Assembly (NCBI RefSeq): GCF_026341275.1
Contig: NZ_JAIFZO010000002.1
Location: 2,519,264 to 2,583,263, forward strand
Direction: 5' to 3'
DNA from: Streptomyces ortus
GTDB taxonomy: Bacteria > Actinomycetota > Actinomycetes > Streptomycetales > Streptomycetaceae
DNA: 64,000 nt
Positions 45,416 to 53,937 of this stretch are shown in pieces; within the stretch, counting starts at the first letter, position 1, and every line of letters starts with the position of its first letter. Under the pieces are notes generated by a model. It searched no databases, was not told where the DNA came from, and saw nothing but the letters and a program-made list of their open reading frames with translations. A program made the position numbers and the translations under genes.

Positions 45416-46582
45416 CTAGCCCGGCCGCACCACGCTGTGGATCGGCATGTAGTAGATCGACTCCTCGCGGACGTACGCGCCCGGCTTCGGGGCGTGGATC
45501 ATCATGCCGTCGCCGATGTAGATGCCGACGTGACTGATGTCGTCGTAGAAGAAGACCAGGTCACCGGGCTGGGCACTGTCCACGGAGACCGTCGTGCCGG
45601 TGTCCACCTGGTCCCACGTGGTGCGTGGCAGGGTCACACCGGCCGCCTTCCAGGCGGCCTGGGTCAGACCGGAGCAGTCGTACGAACCGGGACCGCTGGC
45701 GCCCCAGACGTACGGCTTGCCGATCTGGGCGCGGGCGAAGGCGAGCGCCTTGGCCGCCTTGGTGGAGGAGGCGGAGTCCGAGCCCGGCACACTCCCCGTG
45801 CCCGTGCCCGTGCCCGTGCCGGCACCGGTACCGGCTCCCGTGCCCTGTGTCGCTGCCTCCTGGCGCCGGCGCTCCGCGTCGGCCGCCTGCTGCCGCGCCA
45901 GCTCGTCCGCCTTGCGCCGGGCCTCTTCCTGCTTCTTCCGTTCGATCGCGGCGAGGCGGGCCTTCTCCTCGGCGGTCAGCTTCGAGAGGAGTTCGCGCGC
46001 GTCGGCGAGCTTGCGCTGGACGTCGGCCTTGGACGTCTTCAGCGTGCTCTGCGTCGTGGTGAGCGTCTCCAGGCCCTCGGACGCCTCCTGCCGCTTCTTC
46101 GACGTGGTGGTCCGCTGGGTGACGTACTCGTCGACGGCCTGCTTCTGCCGGGCGGTCAGCCGGTTCATCAGCTGGGTCTGGTCGAAATAGTCCTGCGGGT
46201 TGTCCGCGAGGAGGAGAGAGGCCGAGTCGGGGGCGGAGGCTCCGGTGCGGTACTGCGCCGCGGCGAACGATCCGAGCGCCTCACGCGCGCTGTTGAGCTT
46301 CTCCGTACGCTGCGCCACGTCGTCGAGGAGCGTGGCGACGCGCTTGCGCTGCTTGGTGGTCTTCTCCTTGGCGGCGTTGTACTTCTCGGTGGCCGTACCC
46401 GCCTGCTGGTAGAGGTCGTCGATCTTCTTCTGGACTTCCTCCGTGCTCGGCCTGGGCTCCGCGGCCGGCGAGGCCTCCGCCGTCTGGGAGAGCAGGGCCA
46501 CCGAGGTCAGGGCCGCGGTGGCGAGGGCCGGCGTCCGCAGGCCCAGGGAACTGGGGGGCCGCGACTTGCGGTGTGGCGCCAC
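45416..46582 (-). CDS. NlpC/P60 peptidoglycan endopeptidase under c-di-AMP riboswitch control
   Basis: A 388-residue secreted hydrolase: signal peptide (LATAALTSVALLSQTAEA), a long coiled coil (about 45-240) with a Lys/Glu/Arg-rich end, a Gly-Thr repeat linker (GTGAGTGAGTGTGTGTG) and an NlpC/P60 domain with Cys in YDCSGLTQAAW and His in ISHVGIYIGDG. The GTG at 46582 is preceded by GGAAGGAG. The transcript carries a ydaO-type aptamer that ends about 20 bases before the start. It is paralogous to the 43389-44453 product. Confidence 0.93.
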   Translation of the reverse strand: MAPHRKSRPPSSLGLRTPALATAALTSVALLSQTAEASPAAEPRPSTEEVQKKIDDLYQQAGTATEKYNAAKEKTTKQRKRVATLLDDVAQRTEKLNSAREALGSFAAAQYRTGASAPDSASLLLADNPQDYFDQTQLMNRLTARQKQAVDEYVTQRTTTSKKRQEASEGLETLTTTQSTLKTSKADVQRKLADARELLSKLTAEEKARLAAIERKKQEEARRKADELARQQAADAERRRQEAATQGTGAGTGAGTGTGTGTGSVPGSDSASSTKAAKALAFARAQIGKPYVWGASGPGSYDCSGLTQAAWKAAGVTLPRTTWDQVDTGTTVSVDSAQPGDLVFFYDDISHVGIYIGDGMMIHAPKPGAYVREESIYYMPIHSVVRPG

Positions 46583-46603
46583 GAGGGCGTCTCCTTCCGT
46601 CAT

Positions 46604-46806
46604 CCGCCTACCGAGTTAGCTGTCGGGTTCGGGCGAGTGCTTCGGAAGGTTTGCCCTACGGTCCGTGTCCCGCGAGGGAGTTCGGACCGATTCACCCCAG
46701 GATTCGGTTGGGTCCCCGGTTCCGCAGGCCACGAGGGCATGCCGGATTCGGCGGAGTCCGCTCGGCCCGGCGTTGTTCGCCGGTGCGGGTCGAGCGGCCT
46801 ACGCGA
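46604..46806 (-). ncRNA. c-di-AMP (ydaO/yuaA) riboswitch
   Basis: On the minus strand the conserved blocks appear in order: GGGGACCCAACCGAATCC, TGGGGTGAATCGG, GTAGGGCAAACCTTCCGAA and, at the 3' end, GAACCCGACAGCTAACTC then GGTAGGCGG. These are the diagnostic ydaO core elements. The RNA lies directly in front of a secreted NlpC/P60 wall hydrolase, the typical target in actinobacteria (rpfA is a known Streptomyces example). No separate terminator stem follows, so control could be by termination within the aptamer's 3' part or by access to the ribosome site. Confidence 0.92.
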
Positions 46807-47208
46807 AAGTTAGCCAATACGTGTGGCACCTGTGAAGTTTGATGTGCGATATGCCCGATACATTTTCGTGACCTGGCCCACGGGTGTCGTCCGCCGACGT
46901 CAAATGGTCGCGATCTGCTCCGAGTTGTCCCTGGGGCGTGGGGCGGTAAGAGGTAGGGGGGAGGGCGGGTCCTCGCAAGAGTTGTACGTAGGTCACCCGC
47001 ACGCGGTTCATGTGCGGGGCGAAGGTCACTGCATTGAGGAAGCCGTCGAGGAAGTCATAGAGGAAGTCACTGCACTGGGGAGTGGTCACCGTATGTACTG
47101 ACGCGCTTCTCGTCGGTGAAGGTCTACCCATGGCCGTGCGGCCGGGATTCCGCCGAGTTTCCGGGGTGGCGGCCGGGTGTCAGTGGGGGCGCCTAGACTC
47201 GGAGAGCG
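46807..47208. promoter_or_regulatory. Divergent promoter region of the riboswitch transcript and pcrA
   Basis: Four hundred bases without a gene. It is AT-richer at 46810-46880. A GAGGAAGTC motif is directly repeated at about 47048 and 47063. Exact promoters were not assigned. Confidence 0.4.
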
Positions 47209-49767
47209 ATGAGCAGCCTCTTTGATGACAGCTTCCTGGCGGACCTCAGGCCCTCGCAGGCCGATGAGGAAGAGCCCCCGCCGCCGCCCGACGACGAGGA
47301 GCCGGACCGTGGTCCGGACGACCTGTTCGGCGGGCACTTCGACGTGCCGCCGAGCAGCGGGGGGTACTACCGCGACGGCGCCCCCCGGCCGCTCGTGGAC
47401 CCGGCCACGCTCCTGCACGGGCTGAACGAGAACCAGCGCGCGGCGGTGGTCCACCACGGCTCACCCCTGCTCATCGTGGCCGGCGCCGGCTCCGGCAAGA
47501 CCCGTGTGCTCACCCACCGCATCGCGCACCTGCTGGGTGAGCGCGGGGTGCACCCCGGCCAGATCCTCGCGATCACCTTCACGAACAAGGCCGCGGGCGA
47601 GATGAAGGAGCGCGTCGAGCAGCTCGTGGGCCCGCGGGCGAACGCGATGTGGGTGATGACCTTCCACAGCGCCTGCGTGCGGATCCTGCGAAGGGAGAGC
47701 AAGAAGCTCGGTTTCACGTCGTCCTTCTCGATCTACGACGCCGCCGACAGCAAGCGGCTCATGGCCCTGGTCTGCCGTGACCTGGATCTCGACCCCAAGC
47801 GCTTCCCGCCGAAGTCCTTCAGCGCCAAGATCTCGAACCTGAAGAACGAGCTGATCGACGAGGAGGACTTCGCCGCCCAGGCCTCCGACGGTTTCGAGAA
47901 GACCGCCGCCCAGGCCTACGCGATGTACCAGTCGCGGCTGCGCGAGGCGAACGCGCTGGACTTCGACGACCTGATCATGACGACGGTCAACCTCCTGCGC
48001 GCCTTCCCGGACGTCGCCGAGCACTACCGCCGCCGCTTCCGCCACGTCCTCGTCGACGAGTACCAGGACACGAACCACGCGCAGTACTCCCTCGTCCGGG
48101 AGCTCGTCGGCAGCGTCACGGACCCTGTCGCGCACCCCGAGGACGTACCGCCTTCGGAGGGCGACCTCCCGCCGGCCGAGCTGTGCGTCGTCGGTGACGC
48201 CGACCAGTCGATCTACGCCTTCCGCGGCGCGACCATCCGCAACATCCTCCAGTTCGAGGAGGACTACCCGAACGCGACGACGATCCTGCTGGAGCAGAAC
48301 TACCGCTCCACACAGACGATCCTCACCGCCGCCAACGCGGTCATCGAGCGCAACGAATCGCGCCGCCCGAAGAACCTGTGGACGAACGCGGGCGCGGGCG
48401 CGCGCATCACGGGCTATGTCGCCGACACCGAGCACGACGAGGCGCAGTTCGTCGCCGAGGAGATAGACCGTCTCACCGACGCGGGCGACGCGAAGGCCGG
48501 CGACGTCGCCGTCTTCTACCGTACGAACGCCCAGTCCCGTGTCTTCGAAGAGATCTTCATCCGGGTCGGCCTGCCCTACAAGGTCGTCGGCGGCGTCCGC
48601 TTCTACGAGCGCAAGGAGGTCCGGGACGTCCTCGCGTACCTGCGGGTGCTCGCGAACCCCGAGGACTCCGTACCGCTGCGCCGCATCCTGAACGTGCCCA
48701 AGCGCGGCATCGGCGACCGCGCCGAGGCGATGATCGACGCGCTCTCCCAGCGCGAGAAGATCAGCTTCCCGCAGGCGCTGCGCCGCGTCGACGAGGCGTA
48801 CGGCATGGCGGCCCGCTCGACGAACGCGGTCAAGCGGTTCAACACGCTGATGGAGGACCTCCGCACGATCGTCGAGTCCGGCGCGGGCCCGGCGACCGTC
48901 GTGGAGGCGATCCTCGAACGCACCGGTTATCTCGCGGAGCTGCAGGCGTCCACCGACCCCCAGGACGAGACCCGCATCGAGAACCTCCAGGAACTCGCCT
49001 CCGTGGCGCTGGAGTTCGAGCAGGAGGCTGCCGGCGCCGAGGGCGCGGGCACAGGTGCAAACGAGGGCGGGGGCGAAGGTGAGGGCGGAGCCGAGGGCGG
49101 TACGCCGACCGGGCTCGCCGCCTTCCTGGAGCGGGTGGCCCTGGTCGCCGACTCGGACCAGATCCCGGACGAGGACGAGGACGGTTCCGGAGTCATCACC
49201 CTCATGACCCTGCACACCGCCAAGGGCCTCGAATTCCCGGTCGTCTTCCTGACCGGCATGGAGGACGGCGTGTTCCCGCACATGCGCGCCCTCGGCCAGA
49301 CCAAGGAGCTGGAGGAGGAGCGACGGCTCGCGTACGTGGGCATCACTCGCGCGCGCGAGCGGCTCTATCTGACGCGGGCGTCGATGCGCAGCGCCTGGGG
49401 CCAGCCCTCGTACAACCCGCCCTCCCGCTTCCTTGAGGAGATCCCGGAGGCGCATCTGGACTGGAAGCGCACGGGTTCCATGGGAGCGGTGGCCTCCGGT
49501 CCGGTCGGCGGTGTGGCGGCCTCCCTGTCCTCCTCCCGCTCACGCTCGGCGGCCTCGGGCGCGTCCGGCTTCGCGACGCGGCGCGGCTCCTCGGAGAAGC
49601 CGGTGGTGTCGCTGGCGGTCGGGGACCGGGTCACCCACGACCAGTTCGGCCTCGGCACGGTGGTCGGGGTCAAGGGCATGGGAGCGAACTCGGAAGCCAC
49701 GGTCGACTTCGGCGGGGAGAAGCCCAAGCGCCTGCTGCTGCGGTACGCGCCGGTGGAGAAGCTGTAG
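47209..49767 (+). CDS. pcrA: ATP-dependent DNA helicase PcrA/UvrD
   Basis: An 852-residue superfamily 1A helicase for repair and replication-fork maintenance. An acidic 60-residue N-terminus precedes LNENQRAAVVHHGSPLLIVAGAG (Q motif and Walker A, about 70-99), followed by DEYQDTNHAQY (motif II), GDADQSIYAFRGA (motif III), LEQNYRST (motif IV), LMTLHTAKGLEFPVVFLTGM (motif V) and VGITRARERLYLTRA (motif VI). A Ser/Gly-rich linker leads to a C-terminal Tudor-like end (AVGDRVTHDQFGLGTVVGV) that in PcrA contacts RNA polymerase. A Gly/Glu repeat is inserted near residues 610-630. Confidence 0.96.
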   Translation: MSSLFDDSFLADLRPSQADEEEPPPPPDDEEPDRGPDDLFGGHFDVPPSSGGYYRDGAPRPLVDPATLLHGLNENQRAAVVHHGSPLLIVAGAGSGKTRVLTHRIAHLLGERGVHPGQILAITFTNKAAGEMKERVEQLVGPRANAMWVMTFHSACVRILRRESKKLGFTSSFSIYDAADSKRLMALVCRDLDLDPKRFPPKSFSAKISNLKNELIDEEDFAAQASDGFEKTAAQAYAMYQSRLREANALDFDDLIMTTVNLLRAFPDVAEHYRRRFRHVLVDEYQDTNHAQYSLVRELVGSVTDPVAHPEDVPPSEGDLPPAELCVVGDADQSIYAFRGATIRNILQFEEDYPNATTILLEQNYRSTQTILTAANAVIERNESRRPKNLWTNAGAGARITGYVADTEHDEAQFVAEEIDRLTDAGDAKAGDVAVFYRTNAQSRVFEEIFIRVGLPYKVVGGVRFYERKEVRDVLAYLRVLANPEDSVPLRRILNVPKRGIGDRAEAMIDALSQREKISFPQALRRVDEAYGMAARSTNAVKRFNTLMEDLRTIVESGAGPATVVEAILERTGYLAELQASTDPQDETRIENLQELASVALEFEQEAAGAEGAGTGANEGGGEGEGGAEGGTPTGLAAFLERVALVADSDQIPDEDEDGSGVITLMTLHTAKGLEFPVVFLTGMEDGVFPHMRALGQTKELEEERRLAYVGITRARERLYLTRASMRSAWGQPSYNPPSRFLEEIPEAHLDWKRTGSMGAVASGPVGGVAASLSSSRSRSAASGASGFATRRGSSEKPVVSLAVGDRVTHDQFGLGTVVGVKGMGANSEATVDFGGEKPKRLLLRYAPVEKL

Positions 49768-49779
49768 GCGGCGGGACCG

Positions 49780-49877
49780 GACCCGCGTGCGGGGCCGCGC
49801 ACCGGGCGGCGGCTTCCGCCGGCCCGGGGCTACCGCCGGTCTGGGGCTACCGCCGGTCTGGGACTACCGCGCGCAGG
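49780..49877. repeat. Short repeats between pcrA and the M23 peptidase gene
   Basis: GGGCTACCGCCGGTCTG occurs in tandem, with flanking partial copies. An imperfect hairpin CCGGGCGGCGGCTTCCGCC with following GGCCCGG (49802-49827) may terminate pcrA. Confidence 0.5.
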
Positions 49878-49889
49878 CGCGCACGGCGT

Positions 49890-51572
49890 CTAGGTGGGGT
49901 CGATGCCGTGGCTGCGCAGCCACGGCAGAGGGTCGATCGCCGAACCGCCGCCGGGGCGCACCTCGAAGTGCAGGTGCGGGCCGGTGGAGTTGCCGGAGTT
50001 GCCGGAGTACGCGATCGGGTCGCCGGCCTTCACGACCGTCCCCGAGGCGACCTTGTACGTGGAGAGGTGGCAGTACCAGGTCTCCGTGCCGTCCTTGGCC
50101 GTTACGATGATCATGTTTCCGTAGGCGCTGTTCCACTGCGTACGGACGGTTCCGTCGGTCGCGGCCATCACCGTCGTGCCGTACGAGACCGGGAAGTCGA
50201 TACCGGTGTGCACGGACATCCAGTTGATACCGGCCTGGCCGTAGTAGGCGCTGAGTCCGTGCCGCGAGACCGGCAGTGCGAACTTCGGCCGCAGCCGCTC
50301 CTTGCGGGCCGCCTCGGCCGCCGCCTTCTGCTTCTCGGCGGCCTGCTCGGCCTTCAAGTCGATACGTTCCTGCGTGCGGCTCGCCCGGTCCGCGAAGTCG
50401 TCCGCGTCCGCGGAGAGGCTTTCGAGCTGGGCGTCCAGCTTGTTGTTCGCGACCGACGGCTTCACGTCGGTCGTATCGGGCGCGGCGGCCGTCGTCTGGA
50501 CGTCGTCTCCGCCCTCACCCCCGGTCACCGAGGCGGCGGCGATACCGGCGACACCCATCACACACGCCGACGGCACGGCGATCGTCAGCAGCGCGGAGCG
50601 CTTGGGCGGCGGACGGCGGCGCGACCGGGAAGCGGAACGGCCCGCCGCGCGGGATCCGGCCCGGGAGCCCGGGGGGGCGGCGGGGGCGATCTCCTCGACG
50701 CCGTCGAGCAGTTCGGGCTCGTCGTCGTCGGCGTGGTCGTGACCGCGATCGTATGCGTGGCTACGGGCGTGAGCGCCGGTGTCCTCGTCGGAGAGGGCGT
50801 CGGTGTCGCTGTGGCCGGAGTGTTTGAACTCGCTCCGCGCGGTTACCTGTTCCTCGGACGGCACCTGCTCGAATGTGGCGGTGGCCTGCTGGTGGAACGA
50901 CTCCCGCTGGTCGTAGGACTCGGGCTGGGGCTGCTCGCCGCCGTCAGAGTTCCACGCGGTGGCGTCGTACGTACCCGTCTCGAAGGTGGGGGCCGTCCAC
51001 TGCTGGGTGGGGTCGGCCTGTTCGGCCTGGTGCCAGGCGTTCGCGTCCCACTGCCCGGTGCCGTCGGGGCCGGTGCCCTGCGTCGGGATCTCACCGAGCT
51101 GCTGGTAACCGGAATCCGGCCAGACACCGCTCGTGTCGTAACTGCCGGTCTCGTAGGCGGCGGCATGGTGCTGGGCCGCGTACGGGTCGTAGTTCAGCGT
51201 GTGATGACTGCCGGTGGAATCAGCCCAGTTACCGCCGTGAGGCGTCCCGGTCGTGGTGCCGTACGAACCCGTTCCGGCCCCACCGCCTTCGGTTCCGCTT
51301 CCGTTGCCGGGCAGATCGCCGAAGAGGGGATCGGTGTCGAACGTGGTCGTCGCGTAGGCGCCCGTCATGTCGTAACCACCTGTCGTTCCGTACGAGCCGG
51401 TGGCGGCCGGGTCAAAACCGGTCGTTTCGAAGCCGGTGGCGGGATATCCGTCGTACGGGGTGAAGTCGCCGTACTGGGCCCCTTGGCGGCCGTGGGACGC
51501 GTGATGCGCCGAGGCGGCTTCGGGAGCCGGAGCCGGGGGAGTTACGGTCCCCGACGGGTGACGGTCGTTCAC
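49890..51572 (-). CDS. Membrane-anchored M23 family metallopeptidase
   Basis: A 560-residue protein with a long cytoplasmic N-terminus (about 330 residues) of Gly/Tyr/Thr/Asp repeats such as TGSYGTTGGYDMTGAY and TGSYDTSGVW. A Ser/Arg stretch and one membrane helix follow (LLTIAVPSACVMGVAGIAAA), then an extracytoplasmic coiled coil and the M23/LytM domain. The zinc site is present: HTGIDFPV (His, Asp) and GPHLHFEVRP (HxH). Such enzymes cut peptide cross-links in peptidoglycan. The GTG at 51572 is chosen over further upstream sequence because the protein then begins VNDRHPSGT. Confidence 0.88.
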   Translation of the reverse strand: MNDRHPSGTVTPPAPAPEAASAHHASHGRQGAQYGDFTPYDGYPATGFETTGFDPAATGSYGTTGGYDMTGAYATTTFDTDPLFGDLPGNGSGTEGGGAGTGSYGTTTGTPHGGNWADSTGSHHTLNYDPYAAQHHAAAYETGSYDTSGVWPDSGYQQLGEIPTQGTGPDGTGQWDANAWHQAEQADPTQQWTAPTFETGTYDATAWNSDGGEQPQPESYDQRESFHQQATATFEQVPSEEQVTARSEFKHSGHSDTDALSDEDTGAHARSHAYDRGHDHADDDEPELLDGVEEIAPAAPPGSRAGSRAAGRSASRSRRRPPPKRSALLTIAVPSACVMGVAGIAAASVTGGEGGDDVQTTAAAPDTTDVKPSVANNKLDAQLESLSADADDFADRASRTQERIDLKAEQAAEKQKAAAEAARKERLRPKFALPVSRHGLSAYYGQAGINWMSVHTGIDFPVSYGTTVMAATDGTVRTQWNSAYGNMIIVTAKDGTETWYCHLSTYKVASGTVVKAGDPIAYSGNSGNSTGPHLHFEVRPGGGSAIDPLPWLRSHGIDPT

Positions 51573-51913
51573 CAACTTCTCTTTCGCCTCGACAACAGGG
51601 GCTGGCAGAGCAGTGCGGCGACTGTACCCGGCGGTATGAGGGCGCGACAATCTTCGGCAGGTTTCCTCCTCTCAGGAAAGGGGCATTCGGCCGCCTTTCG
51701 GCGGAGGATGGGCAGAGCTTTGGCCTTGCGTTCGATGAACGTTCGAAGAAAAAACGTCTCTGAAGGCGAACTCGGCTTCCGCTTGGTGCGCTTGCCCTCG
51801 CTTCCCGCCGCGCCCCGTTGCCCCGGTTCGGGGTCGATCGCCCTCACGTGTCCGCTTCCGGTTGGACCTCGCTGATGGCTCCGGGTTTCGTTTCTGTGGA
51901 CGGACCTCCTCGG
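51573..51913. other. Gene-free interval upstream of the M23 peptidase gene
   Basis: About 340 bases. It holds a relatively AT-rich stretch near 51730-51760 (GATGAACGTTCGAAGAAAAAAC with a GAACGTTC palindrome at 51736-51743). This may be part of the peptidase promoter. No gene was seen. Confidence 0.35.
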
Positions 51914-52819
51914 TCACGCCACTGTCAGACCGCCGGTGTGAGCGGCGGCGCGGGCGGTCTCCTCCTCGGCGTCCAGGGCGCGGCGTATGCCGGCCGCGAC
52001 CGCCGGGTGCACCGGCAGTGCGAGATGTCCGATTCCGCTCACGCGTACGTTCTGTGCGAGCAGATCCGGGTGTGCGATGCACGCCGTCTCCAGCGGATCC
52101 ATCAGCTGGTCGAGGTCGCTCCAGAAACTCACGAACCGCGTACGGCAGTGCGGGGCAGGCTTGCGAAGCTCTTCCAGTACGCCGGAGCCCGGGCGCATCT
52201 GCCGGACGATCGGGTGTGCGTTCATCATCGGTACGACGCGGGTGCCCGCGTGCGGCGTGCCCAGGGTGACCAGGGTCCGGACGCGGATGTCACCGCCGAG
52301 GCGCTGCACGTAGTAGCGCGCGATCAGTCCGCCGAGACTGTGCCCCACGATGTCCACCTCCTGGCGGCCGGTGCGCTCGCAGATCTCCTCGATGTGCCGC
52401 CCGAGCAACTCGGCGGCGGTCCGTATGTCGCAGGTCAGCGGCGAGTAGTTGAGCGACTCGATCTGCTGCCGGCCGTGCTGGGCGAGGGAGCGGCGCAGCA
52501 GTACGAAGACCGAGCGGTTGTCTATGAAGCCGTGCAGCAGGACGACCGGGGGCTTGTCCGGAGCGGGCAGCCGGGCCGCTTCGGTGGTGGCGTCCGCGTC
52601 GAGGTCCGGGTCGGGCAGGTCGGCCAGGGACCGGGTCGGGATCGGGGACCGGCGGCGCTCCGGGGTGATCCCGGAGGGGTAGAGGACGAGATGGCCGGCC
52701 AGGATCGCGATCTCCAGGGCCGTCGCCTTCAGCAGGGTCAGCGAGAGTCCGGCCAGTCTGGTGGGGAACAGGCGCTGGCAGAATGGCAATAGGGGCAGCA
52801 GTGCCCTGGTGACCTTCAT
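51914..52819 (-). CDS. Alpha/beta hydrolase, lipase/esterase family
   Basis: A 301-residue hydrolase. A hydrophobic N-terminal segment (LAGLSLTLLKATALEIAILA) suggests membrane attachment. The catalytic core has VVLLHGFIDNRS (oxyanion HGF), nucleophile S161 in IVGHSLGGLIARYY, and a C-terminal His in SGIGHLALPVH. The pattern resembles triacylglycerol lipases of the lipase class 2 or LipA type. The ATG at 52819 has GGGAGG upstream. Confidence 0.88.
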   Translation of the reverse strand: MKVTRALLPLLPFCQRLFPTRLAGLSLTLLKATALEIAILAGHLVLYPSGITPERRRSPIPTRSLADLPDPDLDADATTEAARLPAPDKPPVVLLHGFIDNRSVFVLLRRSLAQHGRQQIESLNYSPLTCDIRTAAELLGRHIEEICERTGRQEVDIVGHSLGGLIARYYVQRLGGDIRVRTLVTLGTPHAGTRVVPMMNAHPIVRQMRPGSGVLEELRKPAPHCRTRFVSFWSDLDQLMDPLETACIAHPDLLAQNVRVSGIGHLALPVHPAVAAGIRRALDAEEETARAAAHTGGLTVA

Positions 52820-53286
52820 GGCCGACCTCCCGTCGGCGCACGGCAGGAACCCTCTGTCCCCCGTGTGCCCTCGTGGGAAGCCGATCGTGAGGACGGCGAC
52901 GGTGCACGTGCGGCGTGCGTGACGCCGGTGGAGCGACGGGGTGTCCGTCGTCGTGCGATCGCCGATGCGCCGCACCACCCCCGTCGCGCGGCTGACGACG
53001 CGGAGGCGCGGAAACCTCGTAGCGGCTCCCCTTGCGCTCGTCCCGGGTGCGAACCCTGTGTCGCGGTGTACGGGATCGATGCGCTGCGAACTTGTCCCAC
53101 CGTGTGATTTCCCCCTCGGTCCGCACCGCGAAACTGCCGGTTGCGGGATGCTGGAGATAACGTTCGTTCACTTCCCCGGACCGTGCGGTGCGGGGTGGTC
53201 GTGCCGGGCATGTCCGGGATGCATGCTGGGGACGGTCGCCGGCGCGGGATACGTGCCATCGGTGTAGTGGGTTCATGGAGGCAGTG
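52820..53286. other. Gene-free interval between the lipase and icmB genes
   Basis: About 470 bases of divergent control region. Open frames crossing it are Arg/Pro-rich and lack homology. No cobalamin riboswitch was seen upstream of icmB. Confidence 0.4.
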
Positions 53287-53697
53287 ATGGGTGTGGCAAC
53301 CGGTCCGATCCGCGTGGTGGTGGCCAAACCGGGGCTCGACGGCCACGATCGCGGGGCGAAGGTGATCGCGCGGGCGCTGCGGGACGCGGGAATGGAGGTC
53401 ATCTACACCGGCCTCCACCAGACGCCCGAGCAGATCGTGGGCACGGCGATCCAGGAGGATGCCGACGCGATCGGGCTGTCCATCCTGTCCGGTGCGCACA
53501 ACACGCTGTTCGCGGCGGTCATCGAGCTCCTGAAGGAGCGCGACGCCGCGGACATCAAGGTGTTCGGCGGCGGGATCATCCCCGAGGCGGACATCGCGCC
53601 GCTCAAGGAGAAGGGCGTCGCGGAGATCTTCACGCCCGGAGCCACGACCACGGCCATCGTGGACTGGGTACGGGCGAACGTGCGCCAGCCGGCGTAG
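53287..53697 (+). CDS. icmB: B12-binding small subunit of isobutyryl-CoA mutase
   Basis: A 136-residue cobalamin-binding protein with the DxHxxG motif ([17 protein letters not shown]18, H20, G23) and the later glycine-rich contacts SGAH and FGGGIIP. Size and sequence fit the small subunit of isobutyryl-CoA mutase, which interconverts isobutyryl-CoA and butyryl-CoA together with a separately encoded large subunit. It could also serve another small-subunit mutase. ATG 53287 has GGAGG ideally spaced; ATG 53275 is the alternative. No large subunit or chaperone gene is nearby. Confidence 0.88.
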   Translation: MGVATGPIRVVVAKPGLDGHDRGAKVIARALRDAGMEVIYTGLHQTPEQIVGTAIQEDADAIGLSILSGAHNTLFAAVIELLKERDAADIKVFGGGIIPEADIAPLKEKGVAEIFTPGATTTAIVDWVRANVRQPA

Positions 53698-53739
53698 GGC
53701 TCCGCCGGATCGGCGGGCGTGGGCGCTTGGTGCGCGTGC

Positions 53740-53905
53740 GTGCGTGGGAGGGTGCGGGCCGACCGTGGCTGGTCGCGCAGTTCCTCGCGCCCCTGGGTGG
53801 GCCGGAGTGCCGGCGGTGGGGTGGTGCGGGTCCGTCGTGGCTGATCGCGCCGTTCCCCGCGCCCCTGGGTGGGTGGGGCCTCGGCCGGTGGATCGGTGCG
53901 GGTCG
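53740..53905. repeat. Imperfect direct repeat carrying the GCGCGGGGAAC element
   Basis: A block of about 70 bases (GTGCGGGYC..GTGGCTG.TCGCGC.GTTCC.CGCGCCCCTGGGTGGG) occurs twice, at about 53753-53805 and 53827-53877, with a weaker third copy starting about 53897. Each contains the inverted form of the repeat found at 21245-21476. Confidence 0.75.
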
Positions 53906-53937
53906 GTTTCGCCGCGTCCCTGAGGGTCGGGGGTGGG

